A stretch of 64,000 bases of DNA from Beijerinckia sp. 28-YEA-48 (GTDB lineage Bacteria; Pseudomonadota; Alphaproteobacteria; Rhizobiales; Beijerinckiaceae), in NCBI RefSeq assembly GCF_900104955.1, contig NZ_FNSI01000001.1, forward strand, positions 840,001 through 904,000. Direction: 5' to 3'. A program made the translations under genes and the position numbers. Of the stretch, positions 55,087-63,449 are shown piece after piece (the first letter of the stretch is position 1; each line of letters starts with the position of its first letter). The notes below the pieces were generated by a model that had not been told where the DNA came from, ran no database searches, and saw only the letters and a program-made list of their open reading frames with translations.

Positions 55087-55111
55087 CCCGCCGCCTGAGA
55101 AGGGCGGCGGG
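55087..55111 (+). terminator. Hairpin after katG
   Basis: 9-bp stem CCCGCCGCC/GGCGGCGGG with a 7-nt loop, 24 nt after the katG stop. It has no U-run but lies between convergent genes. Confidence 0.5.
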
Positions 55112-55139
55112 ATCTATCTGTAAGGGCCAAAGCGCGTCG

Positions 55140-55994
55140 CTAACGCGCCAGCACCTCACGCAGGGTTATCGGTGGGCGACCGATGAGGCTCTTGAGTGTC
55201 GGATCAGTGGCGGCGAATTCGCCCGCACGAGCCGCGCGATACAGGCCGAGGGCTATGGCGATGATGGCTGGCGGCAGACCGCGCGCGGCGAGGCGGGCTT
55301 CCTGCTCGCTGTCGGCAATCATCCGCCTTTCGATGGGTCGACCGGAGAGATCGCTGAGGATTTTGGCGATATCGGCGAAGTCCAGCGCGTCAGGTGCTGT
55401 CAGCGGTGGAGTAGGGCCGTCGAGCCGGCCTTCGTCTGTCAGCGCATGTGCCGCTGCAGCTGCGAGGTCCGCGTGGGCGGTCCAGGAGACCTTGCCATCT
55501 AGCGGGGCTTCCAGCACGCCCGATGCGGCGGTATTGCCCAGATACTGAGGCACGCTCTCGGCATAAAAACCATTGCGCAGGGCGGTCCAGGCGATCCCGG
55601 TGTCGCGCAGCATGGCTTCGGTGGCGGCATGGTCGTGCATCGGCGGGAAAGCCGAAGACGCGCTGGCGCCCATATGGCTGGTGTAGACGATCCGGCGCGC
55701 GCCGGCTGTGCGTGCGGCGTCGATGGCGGCGCGATGCTGGGCGAGGGTGTCGCCACCATGGGCGCGGGCGTTGGACGAGACGATCAGAACCTGGGTCGCC
55801 CCTTCAAACGCGGCTGCCAGACTGTCCGGCTCGGAAAAATCGCCGCGCCGCACCTGCACACCGCGCGAAGCCAGATGGCCGGCTTTTCGCGGGTCACGGG
55901 CGCTCGCCGCGACCTGGCCAGCGGGAATAAGCTCCAGCAATCGCTCCACAATCAGGCTGCCAAGCTGCCCCGTTGCGCCGGTCACAATGATCAT
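55140..55994 (-). CDS. NmrA/QorB-like NAD(P)H-binding quinone reductase
   Basis: 284 residues. The Rossmann motif IIVTGATGQLGSLIVERLLE lies at the N-terminus, with ASARDPRKAG for NADPH preference. VYTSHMGAS and the C-terminal FADIAKILSDLSGRPIE match the atypical SDR group containing QorB/YtfG. It is divergent from a TetR regulator and likely controlled by it. Confidence 0.9.
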   Translation of the reverse strand: MIIVTGATGQLGSLIVERLLELIPAGQVAASARDPRKAGHLASRGVQVRRGDFSEPDSLAAAFEGATQVLIVSSNARAHGGDTLAQHRAAIDAARTAGARRIVYTSHMGASASSAFPPMHDHAATEAMLRDTGIAWTALRNGFYAESVPQYLGNTAASGVLEAPLDGKVSWTAHADLAAAAAHALTDEGRLDGPTPPLTAPDALDFADIAKILSDLSGRPIERRMIADSEQEARLAARGLPPAIIAIALGLYRAARAGEFAATDPTLKSLIGRPPITLREVLAR

Positions 55995-56041
55995 CAGAAC
56001 TCTCCATCCTGGGTGCCGATATCGCCGCTAACGATATTTTG

Positions 56042-56087
56042 TTATCAGTAATTATCAATGGAAACAAGATCGAGATAGCGATGATAA
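56042..56087. promoter_or_regulatory. Candidate TetR operator with repeated TTATCA boxes
   Basis: TTATCA occurs at 56042 and 56052, and its complement TGATAA at 56082, all in the 115-nt gap between the divergent NmrA-like and tetR genes. The spacing would let a TetR dimer or tetramer cover both promoters. Confidence 0.4.
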
Positions 56088-56109
56088 GTTGGGCGGGCTA
56101 TGAATAGTC

Positions 56110-56829
56110 ATGTCCACTTCGATGCCCCCGTCCGACGATCCCCTGAGTAGCGACACCCGCGCGCGCATCATCGCGGCCGCTGCGGCGCTGGTCGCCGCTG
56201 GCGGTAGCGAGGCCGCCACCACGCGGGCGGTTGCCAACGCTGCGTCCGTCCAGGCGCCGACCATCTATCGTCTGTTCGGCGACAAGCGCGGTCTGCTCGA
56301 TGCGGTGGCGGAAGAAACATTCTCCAACTATGTCGCCGGCAAAGCGCAGCGAGCGCGGGATGGCGATCCGGTGGAAGACCTGCGCCTAGGATGGGACGCC
56401 CACGTCGCGTTTGGTCTGGCCAATCCGGCGATCTTCACCTTGATCAGCGCGACCTATCCCGAGCCGTTGTCGCGCACGGCCGCCGCCGGCATGGCCGTGC
56501 TGCGTGAACGGGTGCGCCGCGTCGCCCGCACGGGCCGGCTGCGCGTCAGCGAGGAGCGGGCCGTCGATCTCATCCATGCGATGGGGACGGGTACCGTACT
56601 TACACTGCTGGAGAAGGCGCCGAACGAACGCGCCGGCCTGGCGGAGGCCGCGCGTAATGCTGTCTTCGCGGCGATCCTCGATGAGCGATCGGGCCCGGTC
56701 GCAGGTGCAAGCAGCGTTGCAGGGACGGCGTCGGCCTTGCGCGCGCGTCTTGATGAGGTGACGGGGCTCACACCCGGCGAGCAACTTCTCCTCGATGAAC
56801 TGCTGCGCAGAATTGCTGGCGCGCAATAG
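56110..56829 (+). CDS. TetR/AcrR family transcriptional regulator
   Basis: 239 residues. The HTH region ([20 protein letters not shown], then [19 protein letters not shown]) is typical. The C-terminal domain ([19 protein letters not shown]) resembles regulators of quinone- or aldehyde-responsive genes. It is divergent from the NmrA-like reductase. The autotransporter gene lies downstream after an inverted repeat sharing the TTGATAA word, so that gene could be part of its regulon. Confidence 0.92.
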   Translation: MSTSMPPSDDPLSSDTRARIIAAAAALVAAGGSEAATTRAVANAASVQAPTIYRLFGDKRGLLDAVAEETFSNYVAGKAQRARDGDPVEDLRLGWDAHVAFGLANPAIFTLISATYPEPLSRTAAAGMAVLRERVRRVARTGRLRVSEERAVDLIHAMGTGTVLTLLEKAPNERAGLAEAARNAVFAAILDERSGPVAGASSVAGTASALRARLDEVTGLTPGEQLLLDELLRRIAGAQ

Positions 56830-56901
56830 CGATTTGCTCCTGAAGATGGAGTAGCCGCTCGTTGCTGCCCCACGGGCACTCTTCGGTTCAGCAGTCAGCA
56901 C

Positions 56902-56930
56902 TTTATCAACACGGGCGATCTGTTGATAAA
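56902..56930. promoter_or_regulatory. 10-bp inverted repeat upstream of the autotransporter
   Basis: TTTATCAACA (56902) and TGTTGATAAA (56921) are perfect inverted copies around a 9-nt spacer. They could be a regulator site 65 nt before the autotransporter start or a weak terminator for tetR; the AT-rich arms favour an operator. Confidence 0.5.
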
Positions 56931-56994
56931 TTTACTTCATTCGCTTGTGCTGATTAGTATGGAAAGGGCTTGATGGTTTGGGGTGGGGCATTTG

Positions 56995-58068
56995 ATGCGT
57001 GGATTTTGTGGCCGGGCTTTTTTTCGATCTTCGTTGTACGGCTCCGTTTCCCATCTAACCTTGCTTGCAGGTCTGAGTTTCATGGGGCTCGGGGCAAACC
57101 AGAGCTTGGCTGCTTGCGTGGCAGGGGCGCTACCTAATTATACTTGCTCTGGCACTGAAACGACGGTTCAAGCGATCACCACCAACACGGCCAACGTCAC
57201 AACCAACGCTGGATTTAACGTGACGGTGAATGCTCCCAACACTGGCGCGTTGGACATTCGTGCGAACGGCGCTCTCAATTATAGCGATACCAATTCGTCC
57301 AGTTTGCTGAACAACAGCGCTGACGGCTATGGTCTCTATGTTGTTTCACACGGCGATGACGGAGGCATTCCGAGCGCGATCACCATCAACACCAATGGTG
57401 CGATTGCAGGTGGCCGCGGCATTTACGCTGCGGTGAACGGCCTTCACGGAAGCGGACTGAGCGTGACAGCAGCAAGTGTCAACGGTCTCCTTGAAGGCAT
57501 TTTTGCGCAGAACAACGGCGTCGGAACAACCAGCGTTATAGCCAACGGCACCGTTGTTGGAGTGAATGGCACTGGCATTTATGCTGTTGCTACTGGCATC
57601 GGCGGCAGTGGGCTCAGCGTGAACGCCGCTGATGTCAGCGGTGACGGGGGCATCTTTGCGCGCAACGCGGGTGGTGGGATAACCAGCATCACAGCCAGTG
57701 GTTTGGTCACGGGAGCGAGCCGCGATGGCATCAATGTCTATGCGGAGGGTACCTCCGGCACTGGGTTGAGCGTCGACACTGCCGCTGTCAGCGGTCGCGG
57801 CACTGGTATTTTTGCGCAGAACGGGGGCGGTGGGACAACCAGCGTCAATGCCAGCGGCACCGTCACGGGCATGAGTTACTTGGGAATCAGCGTTTACGCC
57901 GCGGGCATTGGCGGCACCGGACTAAGTGTGAGCGCTGCCTCTGTCAGCGGCCATACCGGCGGCATTTACGCGGTCAACGCTGGGGGGGGGTACGACCAGC
58001 GTCAACACCAGCGGTGCGATCAGCAGTCTAATCGGTACGGGCATAGATGTTTATGCCCGTGGCGTTAG
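56995..58068 (+). CDS. Autotransporter, 5' part (reading frame broken at G9 tract)
   Basis: 357 codons as sequenced. A long signal region (HLTLLAGLSFMGLGANQSLA) is followed by a beta-helix passenger made of repeats of about 52 residues with the pattern GTGLSV..A.VSG and GIFA.N.GGGTTS. At 57982-57990 a run of nine G shifts the frame: after NAGGG the residues become YDQRQHQR and stop at 58068. With eight G the frame would run on as TTSVNTSG into the next segment. ATG 56995 is preferred over the upstream GTG. Confidence 0.85.
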   Translation: MRGFCGRAFFRSSLYGSVSHLTLLAGLSFMGLGANQSLAACVAGALPNYTCSGTETTVQAITTNTANVTTNAGFNVTVNAPNTGALDIRANGALNYSDTNSSSLLNNSADGYGLYVVSHGDDGGIPSAITINTNGAIAGGRGIYAAVNGLHGSGLSVTAASVNGLLEGIFAQNNGVGTTSVIANGTVVGVNGTGIYAVATGIGGSGLSVNAADVSGDGGIFARNAGGGITSITASGLVTGASRDGINVYAEGTSGTGLSVDTAAVSGRGTGIFAQNGGGGTTSVNASGTVTGMSYLGISVYAAGIGGTGLSVSAASVSGHTGGIYAVNAGGGYDQRQHQRCDQQSNRYGHRCLCPWR

Positions 58069-58380
58069 CGGTATCGGACTGAACGTGACCACGACGGCCA
58101 GCGTCTACGGTTTTTACAACGGCCTGAGTGCGAGGAACGATGGCGGTGGGACCACCAATATCAATGCTAGCGGTTCCGTCATCGGCTCGGACTCCGCCGG
58201 CATTTCTGCTTATGCCGGAACCAGTGGAACAGGGCTGAGTGTAACCGCGACGGAGAGGGTCTCTGGTCGCTATTACGGCATTCGCGTACGAAACGAGGGG
58301 GGAGGGACAACCAGCGTCATCACCAGTGGCACGATTACGGTCACCGACTCGAATGGCGTGGGCATTTATGTCGACAGCCA
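57413..58380 (+). repeat. Tandem passenger repeats of about 156 nt
   Basis: At least six degenerate copies at roughly 156-nt spacing, marked by the GGxCT(G/C)AGxGTG word near 57453, 57610, 57764, 57920, 58076 and 58231. Each encodes about 52 residues with a Gly-rich turn, the normal ladder of a beta-helix autotransporter passenger. Confidence 0.8.
57982..57990 (+). repeat. Homopolymeric G9 tract at the frameshift
   Basis: Nine consecutive G inside a Gly-rich turn of the passenger. Sister repeats encode the same turn with mixed glycine codons (GGTGGTGGG, GGCGGTGGG) and keep frame. One G fewer restores a continuous 1080-codon gene. The tract is long enough for slipped-strand mispairing. Confidence 0.9.
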
Positions 58381-60238
58381 AGGTTCAAGCGCAACGCAAA
58401 TCACCACCAACGGCTTGGTGGAAGGCGGCAGGAGCGCGATTTTCGTCAACTCCACCGGCCAGCCTGTTACGATCACGGCCAATGGCCTGGTACGCAATGT
58501 GCTGCAGCGTTCCACTAGCCTAACGGTTGAAGGCGGTGGCGGTCCGATCGCCTTCACCAACGCTGGCGGCCTGATCGGTACGGTCCGTTTTGGCGCCGGT
58601 GCTCATGTCATGACCAATGCCGCGACTTGGAATACCGCTGGCGGCAGCAATCAGTTTGGTGGTGGCACGCTGATCAATAATAACGGCAGCGCTATTATTG
58701 CTGCCAACAATGGTGGCGTTATCGAAAATACGACGTTCGACGGACTTGCCAGCTTCGTCAATCGTGGCGTGCTTGCCTTAGCCGATGGCAATGCTGGCGA
58801 TACGGTTCGCCAGAGCGGCGGTAATGCCCGGTTCGAGGCAGGTTCACTCCTGGCCATCGATATCAACAGTGCCGGTCAGTCCGATAGGTTCATGACGACG
58901 GGAACGGCCACGTTGTCGGGAGCAAGACTGGCGGTGAACGTCGTCGGTGGCATCGCCGCTTATGGAACGCGCTATTTGGTGATAAGCGCTGACGGTGGCT
59001 TGAGCGGTCAGTTCGACGGGGTGTCAGGCATCGAGGCACGCACGGCTTTTACACGCCTGCAAGACACCTACGACGCCAATCACGCTTATCTCGAAGTTCT
59101 CAAATACCGTAATTTCGCTGATGCGGGTCTGATGCCCAATCAGATCTCCACCGGTCACGGGCTCGACAGCCTCGGTCCTGGTGTGCTGGTCGGCGTGATC
59201 GGCGCCATGACCAGTGACGCCCAAGCACGCGCCGCCTTCGATCAACTGTCGGGCGAACCGCACGCCTCAGCCATAACGACGCTCATCCACGACAGCCAGT
59301 TCCAACGCGCGGCGGTGATCGATCGTTTGCGGGGCTCCTTCGATGCGCCGGGTGCATCGACGATCCCGGTCATGTCCTATGCGCCGGGTGGACCGACCAG
59401 TGTGAAGGCCGGTCCCAGTGAACTCTTCTCGATCTGGGGGCAAGGCTTTGGTGGTGCCGCGCGATGGAACGGCAACGGCAATGCCGCGCGTCTCAATCGC
59501 TCGATCGCGGGCTTCAATGTTGGTATCGATATGCCGGTGTTCGGCGGCTGGCGCGTTGGTGCTTTGGCTGGCTATGGTTCGACGGGGCTGGGCGCGCGCA
59601 ACGGCAGCGGCCAGGCCGACAATTATCATCTGGGCGTCTATGCCGGTGCGCAATACGGTGCCTGGGGCATTCGGGCCGGCGCCGTCCACAGCTGGCACGA
59701 CATCGCCATGACGCGCATGGTTGCCTTCAACGGCTTCTACGATTTGCTGCGCGCCCGCTACGATGCCCGCACCACACAGATTTTCGGCGACATCGGCTAT
59801 CGTGTCGCCTATGGCGGCGCTGCCTTTGAGCCCTTCGCCAATCTCGCCTATGTCAACTTGCGCACGCAAAGCTTCCAGGAGATTGGCGGCCCGGCGGCAC
59901 TGGCCAGCTTTGGCAATGGCACCAGCCTCACCTATACGACCTTGGGCGTGCGGGGCTCGACCGACTTCGTACTCGGGGGCGTGTGGGCGACGGCGCGCAG
60001 TACGTTGGGCTGGCGTCATGCTATCGGCGCGACGACACCGACGGCTCGCTTGGCATTCGTTGGTGGTACGCCCTTCGATATTGCCGGTGCCCCGATCGCC
60101 CGGGACGCAGCGGTGGTTGAGGCTGGCCTCGATCTGCGTATCGCTCCTGGTGCCGCTCTCGGTTTCAACTACAGCGGTCAGTTCGGCGGCGCTTTCCTTG
60201 ATCAAAGCGTCAAGGCAAATCTTGCAGTGAGATTCTGA
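58085..60238 (+). CDS. Autotransporter, 3' part with beta-barrel translocator
   Basis: 717 codons open from 58085 and continuous in frame with sequence just after the G9 tract. It holds the remaining passenger repeats, a bridging region (TLSGARLAVNVVGGIAAYGT) and a C-terminal autotransporter barrel of about 280 residues (PSELFSIWGQGFGGAARWNG onward) ending in LAVRF. The terminal Phe is the outer-membrane insertion signal. It lacks its own signal peptide and a good start, so it is the 3' half of the gene beginning at 56995. Confidence 0.88.
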   Translation: MTTTASVYGFYNGLSARNDGGGTTNINASGSVIGSDSAGISAYAGTSGTGLSVTATERVSGRYYGIRVRNEGGGTTSVITSGTITVTDSNGVGIYVDSQGSSATQITTNGLVEGGRSAIFVNSTGQPVTITANGLVRNVLQRSTSLTVEGGGGPIAFTNAGGLIGTVRFGAGAHVMTNAATWNTAGGSNQFGGGTLINNNGSAIIAANNGGVIENTTFDGLASFVNRGVLALADGNAGDTVRQSGGNARFEAGSLLAIDINSAGQSDRFMTTGTATLSGARLAVNVVGGIAAYGTRYLVISADGGLSGQFDGVSGIEARTAFTRLQDTYDANHAYLEVLKYRNFADAGLMPNQISTGHGLDSLGPGVLVGVIGAMTSDAQARAAFDQLSGEPHASAITTLIHDSQFQRAAVIDRLRGSFDAPGASTIPVMSYAPGGPTSVKAGPSELFSIWGQGFGGAARWNGNGNAARLNRSIAGFNVGIDMPVFGGWRVGALAGYGSTGLGARNGSGQADNYHLGVYAGAQYGAWGIRAGAVHSWHDIAMTRMVAFNGFYDLLRARYDARTTQIFGDIGYRVAYGGAAFEPFANLAYVNLRTQSFQEIGGPAALASFGNGTSLTYTTLGVRGSTDFVLGGVWATARSTLGWRHAIGATTPTARLAFVGGTPFDIAGAPIARDAAVVEAGLDLRIAPGAALGFNYSGQFGGAFLDQSVKANLAVRF

Positions 60239-60262
60239 AACGGTATCAAGGATGGCGGCGTG

Positions 60263-60295
60263 ATCACCGCGTCGAGCGGAACTCGACGCGGTGAT
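60263..60295. terminator. Strong hairpin between autotransporter and the convergent small gene
   Basis: Perfect 14-bp stem ATCACCGCGTCGAG/CTCGACGCGGTGAT with a 5-nt loop. There is no U-run on either side. Its position between convergent genes fits bidirectional transcript ending or 3'-end protection. Confidence 0.7.
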
Positions 60296-60342
60296 GAAAG
60301 GCCGAGGCACCGATGTCTTTCGCGCGCCTGGCTTCGTGCCGT

Positions 60343-60627
60343 CTACCAACGATGGTAGCGTGGCCCATACCAACCATAGGGGCGATACATCGGGCGCGGT
60401 GCATACCAGCCATAGGGGCGGTACATCGGGACCGGTGCGACCCAAGGATTTGGAGCGCAGCGACCCCAGGGGGTCATATGTGCGGCAGGGCCGCATGGCC
60501 AATCCACCTGCGTGGCCTGGCTTGCCATGTCGGGCTTGGGGCTTATCGGCATGGCCGATGCGGCCGTCACCGAAAACGTTGCGATGCCGCCAAAGAGCGT
60601 TGCGGCGATAAGGCTCGTACGATTCAT
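60343..60627 (-). CDS. Small secreted protein with GCG-CRPN-like motif
   Basis: 94 residues. A signal peptide (SLIAATLFGGIATFSVTAAS) is followed by CGPAAHMTPWGRCAPN, matching the paired-Cys prefix CGP..H.....G.C.PN seen in a family of short exported proteins. Two tandem MYRPYGWY repeats follow, encoded by a near-identical direct DNA repeat. A TTAGGAGA box precedes the ATG. Function unknown; probably an envelope or matrix protein. Confidence 0.8.
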   Translation of the reverse strand: MNRTSLIAATLFGGIATFSVTAASAMPISPKPDMASQATQVDWPCGPAAHMTPWGRCAPNPWVAPVPMYRPYGWYAPRPMYRPYGWYGPRYHRW

Positions 60628-60858
60628 ATCGGTCTCCTAACGATCCAGCCCTCCTTTGCCCGATGAGAAAATTGCCTCGTGCAGCTTAACTAAAGCTGAA
60701 CGATAATGCGGTTCCAAGGCGATGACCGCCTCCGACATATCTCAGCGCATGACTGCAGGATGAAAATCCTCCGCCATTGCAATTCAAAGATGCAGCGAAA
60801 CACGACAGGCTCAGGGGAGCCTGCTAGGTTGGCGCACGTCTTATGCGGGAGGTTCGTT

Positions 60859-61194
60859 ATGATCGTTGAATTCGTGCAGTTCCGGCATCCCAAAGGTTGG
60901 TCGCGAGAGCAGGTGCTGGCAGAGGCGCGAACGACTGTCGCGAAATGGCAGGCCAACGATAAGCTGATCCGCAAGCATTTTCTGATCGGCGATGATGACA
61001 TGGCCGGCGCCTTTTACATCTGGCCGACACGGGAAGACGCGGAGAGGGCCCACGATGCCGCATGGCGCGACGGGGTTATCAAGCGGACGGGTGCTCCCCC
61101 CAACATTCGCTATTTTGATCTGCAGATGATCATCGACAATGCGGATGGGTCCGTGCGGGAGTTCGCCGCCGATGAAACGCAGTGGCAGACGTGA
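60859..61194 (+). CDS. YdhR-like putative monooxygenase (dimeric alpha/beta barrel)
   Basis: 111 residues with the ferredoxin-like barrel pattern of YdhR. VEFVQFRHPKGWSREQVLAE, IRKHFLIGDD, AGAFYIWPTREDAERAHDAA and the C-terminal IRYFDLQMIIDNA are visible. Family members are small cofactor-free or accessory oxygenases. The ATG at 60859 follows GGGAGG; the longer upstream frame has no such signal. Confidence 0.85.
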   Translation: MIVEFVQFRHPKGWSREQVLAEARTTVAKWQANDKLIRKHFLIGDDDMAGAFYIWPTREDAERAHDAAWRDGVIKRTGAPPNIRYFDLQMIIDNADGSVREFAADETQWQT

Positions 61195-61221
61195 GCGTTG
61201 GCCATCCGGCGGCGATGCGAC

Positions 61222-62214
61222 TTATTGTGAGCCTTCCAGTCCTGCTTTGCGCACAACATCGCCCCAGCGTATGAGCTCCGCCTTCACGAATTTCTGAAGG
61301 TCCTCGATATTGCGGGGGGGAAGCGGCAACATGCCGGCCTTGCTGATGGCCTCGGCGATGTCAGGCATTTCGAGCACCGACCGGATATCCGCGCTCAGCT
61401 TTTCGAGAATGGGTTGCGGCGTGCCGGAAGGCGCGGCGAACATCTGCCACGAAGCGACATCGAAACCAGGCAGCGTGTCGTTGATCGGCGGCACGTCGGG
61501 CAGCACATCGAGCCTTCGGGCGAGCGAGACGCCAAGGGAGCGGACGGCGCCCGATTGCATCTGGCCCAGGCCGGGGCCGAGGTCCACGAACATCACCGGC
61601 ACATGCCCCGCCACCACATCGGTGAGCGCGGGCACGCTGCCACGATAGGGCACCGGATTCATCTGCACGCCGGTCATGCTCTTGAGCAATTCCATATAGA
61701 GATGATGCGGCACGCCATAGCCCGCTGTCGCATAACTCAGCGGTTGCGGGCTGGCCTTGGCGTAATCAATGAATTCCTTCACCGTCTTGACCGGTACCGA
61801 CGGGTTGACGACCAGAACGAATGGCGTCGCCGCGGCCATGGCCAAGGGCGTCAGTTCTTTTTCGGGATCGTAGGGCAGCTTCTTGAACAGGGTGACGTTG
61901 ACCGTGAATTGCGGACTGGCGCCCAAGAGCAGCGTGGTGCCGTCTGGCGTGGCGCGCGCCACCGCGGCCGCGCCGATATTGCCGCCGGCGCCAATGCGGT
62001 TCTCCACGACGACGGCTTGGCCCCACTTGGTTTCCAGTTTGGCGCCGACCAGACGTGCCAGAATGTCTCCGCTGCCGCCGGCCGCGTAGGGCACGACGAT
62101 GATGACCGTCTTGTTTGGAAAATTCTGGGCTTTGCTCGATCCGCCGGTCAGGAGCGCCACCGTGAACATGGCGAAGCAGAATACGGCCATGCGGCCGATG
62201 CCTTTGCGGATCAT
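61222..62214 (-). CDS. Tripartite tricarboxylate transporter (Bug family) solute-binding protein
   Basis: 330 residues. The signal peptide (MAVFCFAMFTVALLTGGSSK) precedes KTVIIVVPYAAGGSGDILAR, VVVENRIGAGGNIGAAAVA and TPDGTTLLLG. It is the fourth such protein in the window and is isolated from obvious catabolic genes. The ATG at 62214 has a GGGAGGA box; the longer frame to 62406 has no supporting signal. Confidence 0.9.
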   Translation of the reverse strand: MIRKGIGRMAVFCFAMFTVALLTGGSSKAQNFPNKTVIIVVPYAAGGSGDILARLVGAKLETKWGQAVVVENRIGAGGNIGAAAVARATPDGTTLLLGASPQFTVNVTLFKKLPYDPEKELTPLAMAAATPFVLVVNPSVPVKTVKEFIDYAKASPQPLSYATAGYGVPHHLYMELLKSMTGVQMNPVPYRGSVPALTDVVAGHVPVMFVDLGPGLGQMQSGAVRSLGVSLARRLDVLPDVPPINDTLPGFDVASWQMFAAPSGTPQPILEKLSADIRSVLEMPDIAEAISKAGMLPLPPRNIEDLQKFVKAELIRWGDVVRKAGLEGSQ

Positions 62215-62456
62215 GATTCCTCCCAACACGCGGCTCGTTCGAACTCGCTGCGCGAGCATAGGCTGCCATGAGAGGGCGTGACAAGTTTGGCGCGTCAATC
62301 GAACGTCATGCCTCCACGGGCGTTCGCGCGGCCATGGATAGAGCTGTGCGACTCTCCCCACCGCCTTGAAATATCTCTTGCTTTTACCCCGGCCGGCATG
62401 TTCCACAGCCGCTCATGGCCGGCATAATGTCGGTCAGCACCTTAGGACTCCCATTT

Positions 62457-62717
62457 ATGTCGACCAAATCACGCATGCTTTTGGCCGCGTTCGCGATGAC
62501 GCTCGTTTCTTTTTCTGTTTCCGCACAGGTTACGGACCCGGAAATGAGCTGCGCCGACTATCTCAAGGCCGTCGCGACCGGTGGCGGAACGCCCAAGACC
62601 GGTGATGCCGCCATGGACAAGATGGCCGCTGAGGTCGACGCCAAGATGAAAACCTATTGCACCGCCAATCCGAAGGAAAAGGCGATGGACGCTGCCATGA
62701 AAGTCATGGGCGGCTAA
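62457..62717 (+). CDS. HdeA-like periplasmic protein
   Basis: 86 residues. The signal peptide (SRMLLAAFAMTLVSFSVSA) is followed by a small helical domain with the cysteine pair of HdeA/HdeB, SCADYLKAV and KTYCTANP. HdeA-type chaperones protect periplasmic proteins at low pH. ATG 62457 places a compact signal peptide; an in-frame ATG at 62415 is less likely. Confidence 0.7.
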   Translation: MSTKSRMLLAAFAMTLVSFSVSAQVTDPEMSCADYLKAVATGGGTPKTGDAAMDKMAAEVDAKMKTYCTANPKEKAMDAAMKVMGG

Positions 62718-62725
62718 AAGGCTCG

Positions 62726-62766
62726 GCCCTGCGCTCCTTCGTGAACGTAGGGCCAGTTCGTTTTTA
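62726..62766 (+). terminator. Intrinsic terminator
   Basis: Stem GGCCCTGCG/CGTAGGGCC (one mismatch, 12-nt loop) followed by AGTTCGTTTTT, just after the HdeA-like gene. Confidence 0.75.
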
Positions 62767-62861
62767 AGCGTTCCGGCAGCCGATTTGCGTTGCGTCAGGG
62801 TCGACGTCGCAGAGGAAATGAGCTGCAGGTCATAGTTGCTACCTGGGGTTGGGAAACTCAA

Positions 62862-63353
62862 ATGCATATTGCTCGCATCCTCTTTGCGACCTTCGTCGCG
62901 TTCCTGCATGTCATGCCGGCCTCCGCGAAGAATTTCGCCGTTCCGGACAAGAATCCGGCCATCACCCTCACGGTTCCGAACAATTGGAAGACCGAGGAAA
63001 TCGAATACGGCTACTCGGCCCGGCCGCCGGACGAAGCCATTTTCTTCTCCGTTGAGTTCGCCAACGCCCGCAACATCGACAAGATGATGGCGACCAACGA
63101 AGCCTGGATGAAGGAAAACGAGATCAAGCAGGTGAAGCCCATCAAGGCCGAAATGCCGATCAATGGGATTTCATCGACCGTTTTCCAATTCCAGACGACA
63201 GACGCCAACGGCCCGACAAAAGTCGATTTCATCCTGATGCCGGCCGGCAATGAGCGCGTGATCATGATCACCGTTTGGGGCAATGACGAAGAGCGCGAGA
63301 AGCACGGCAAGGCGCTCGACGATATCTTCGGCAGCATCAAGCCGATCAATTGA
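62862..63353 (+). CDS. Secreted protein of unknown function
   Basis: 163 residues. The signal peptide MHIARILFATFVAFLHVMPA is followed by a single alpha/beta domain: VPDKNPAITLTVPNNWKTEE, FFSVEFANARNIDKMM, and MINGIS-like PINGISSTVFQFQTT, with the end EREKHGKALDDIFGSIKPI. The layout (folded strands with a C-terminal helix that ends in SIKP) resembles PsbP/Mog1-like periplasmic proteins, but I cannot name a family. The ATG at 62862 gives the signal peptide. Confidence 0.75.
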   Translation: MHIARILFATFVAFLHVMPASAKNFAVPDKNPAITLTVPNNWKTEEIEYGYSARPPDEAIFFSVEFANARNIDKMMATNEAWMKENEIKQVKPIKAEMPINGISSTVFQFQTTDANGPTKVDFILMPAGNERVIMITVWGNDEEREKHGKALDDIFGSIKPIN

Positions 63354-63449
63354 TCCATTGAGAGAAAGCCCGGTCGCGCTAAAGCGTGATCGGGCCTATG
63401 CACTGAGAAACGCCGCGCGGCGATTGGATATCCTGCGGCGCATCGGGAT

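Noticed and set aside
57413..58380. Regular repeats that could suggest a CRISPR array
   Set aside because: The repeats are about 156 nt apart, degenerate and in coding frame as beta-helix rungs; no short identical repeats with unique spacers.
59267..60502. Minus-strand frame of 411 codons
   Set aside because: Antisense to the autotransporter barrel, with no recognisable domain.
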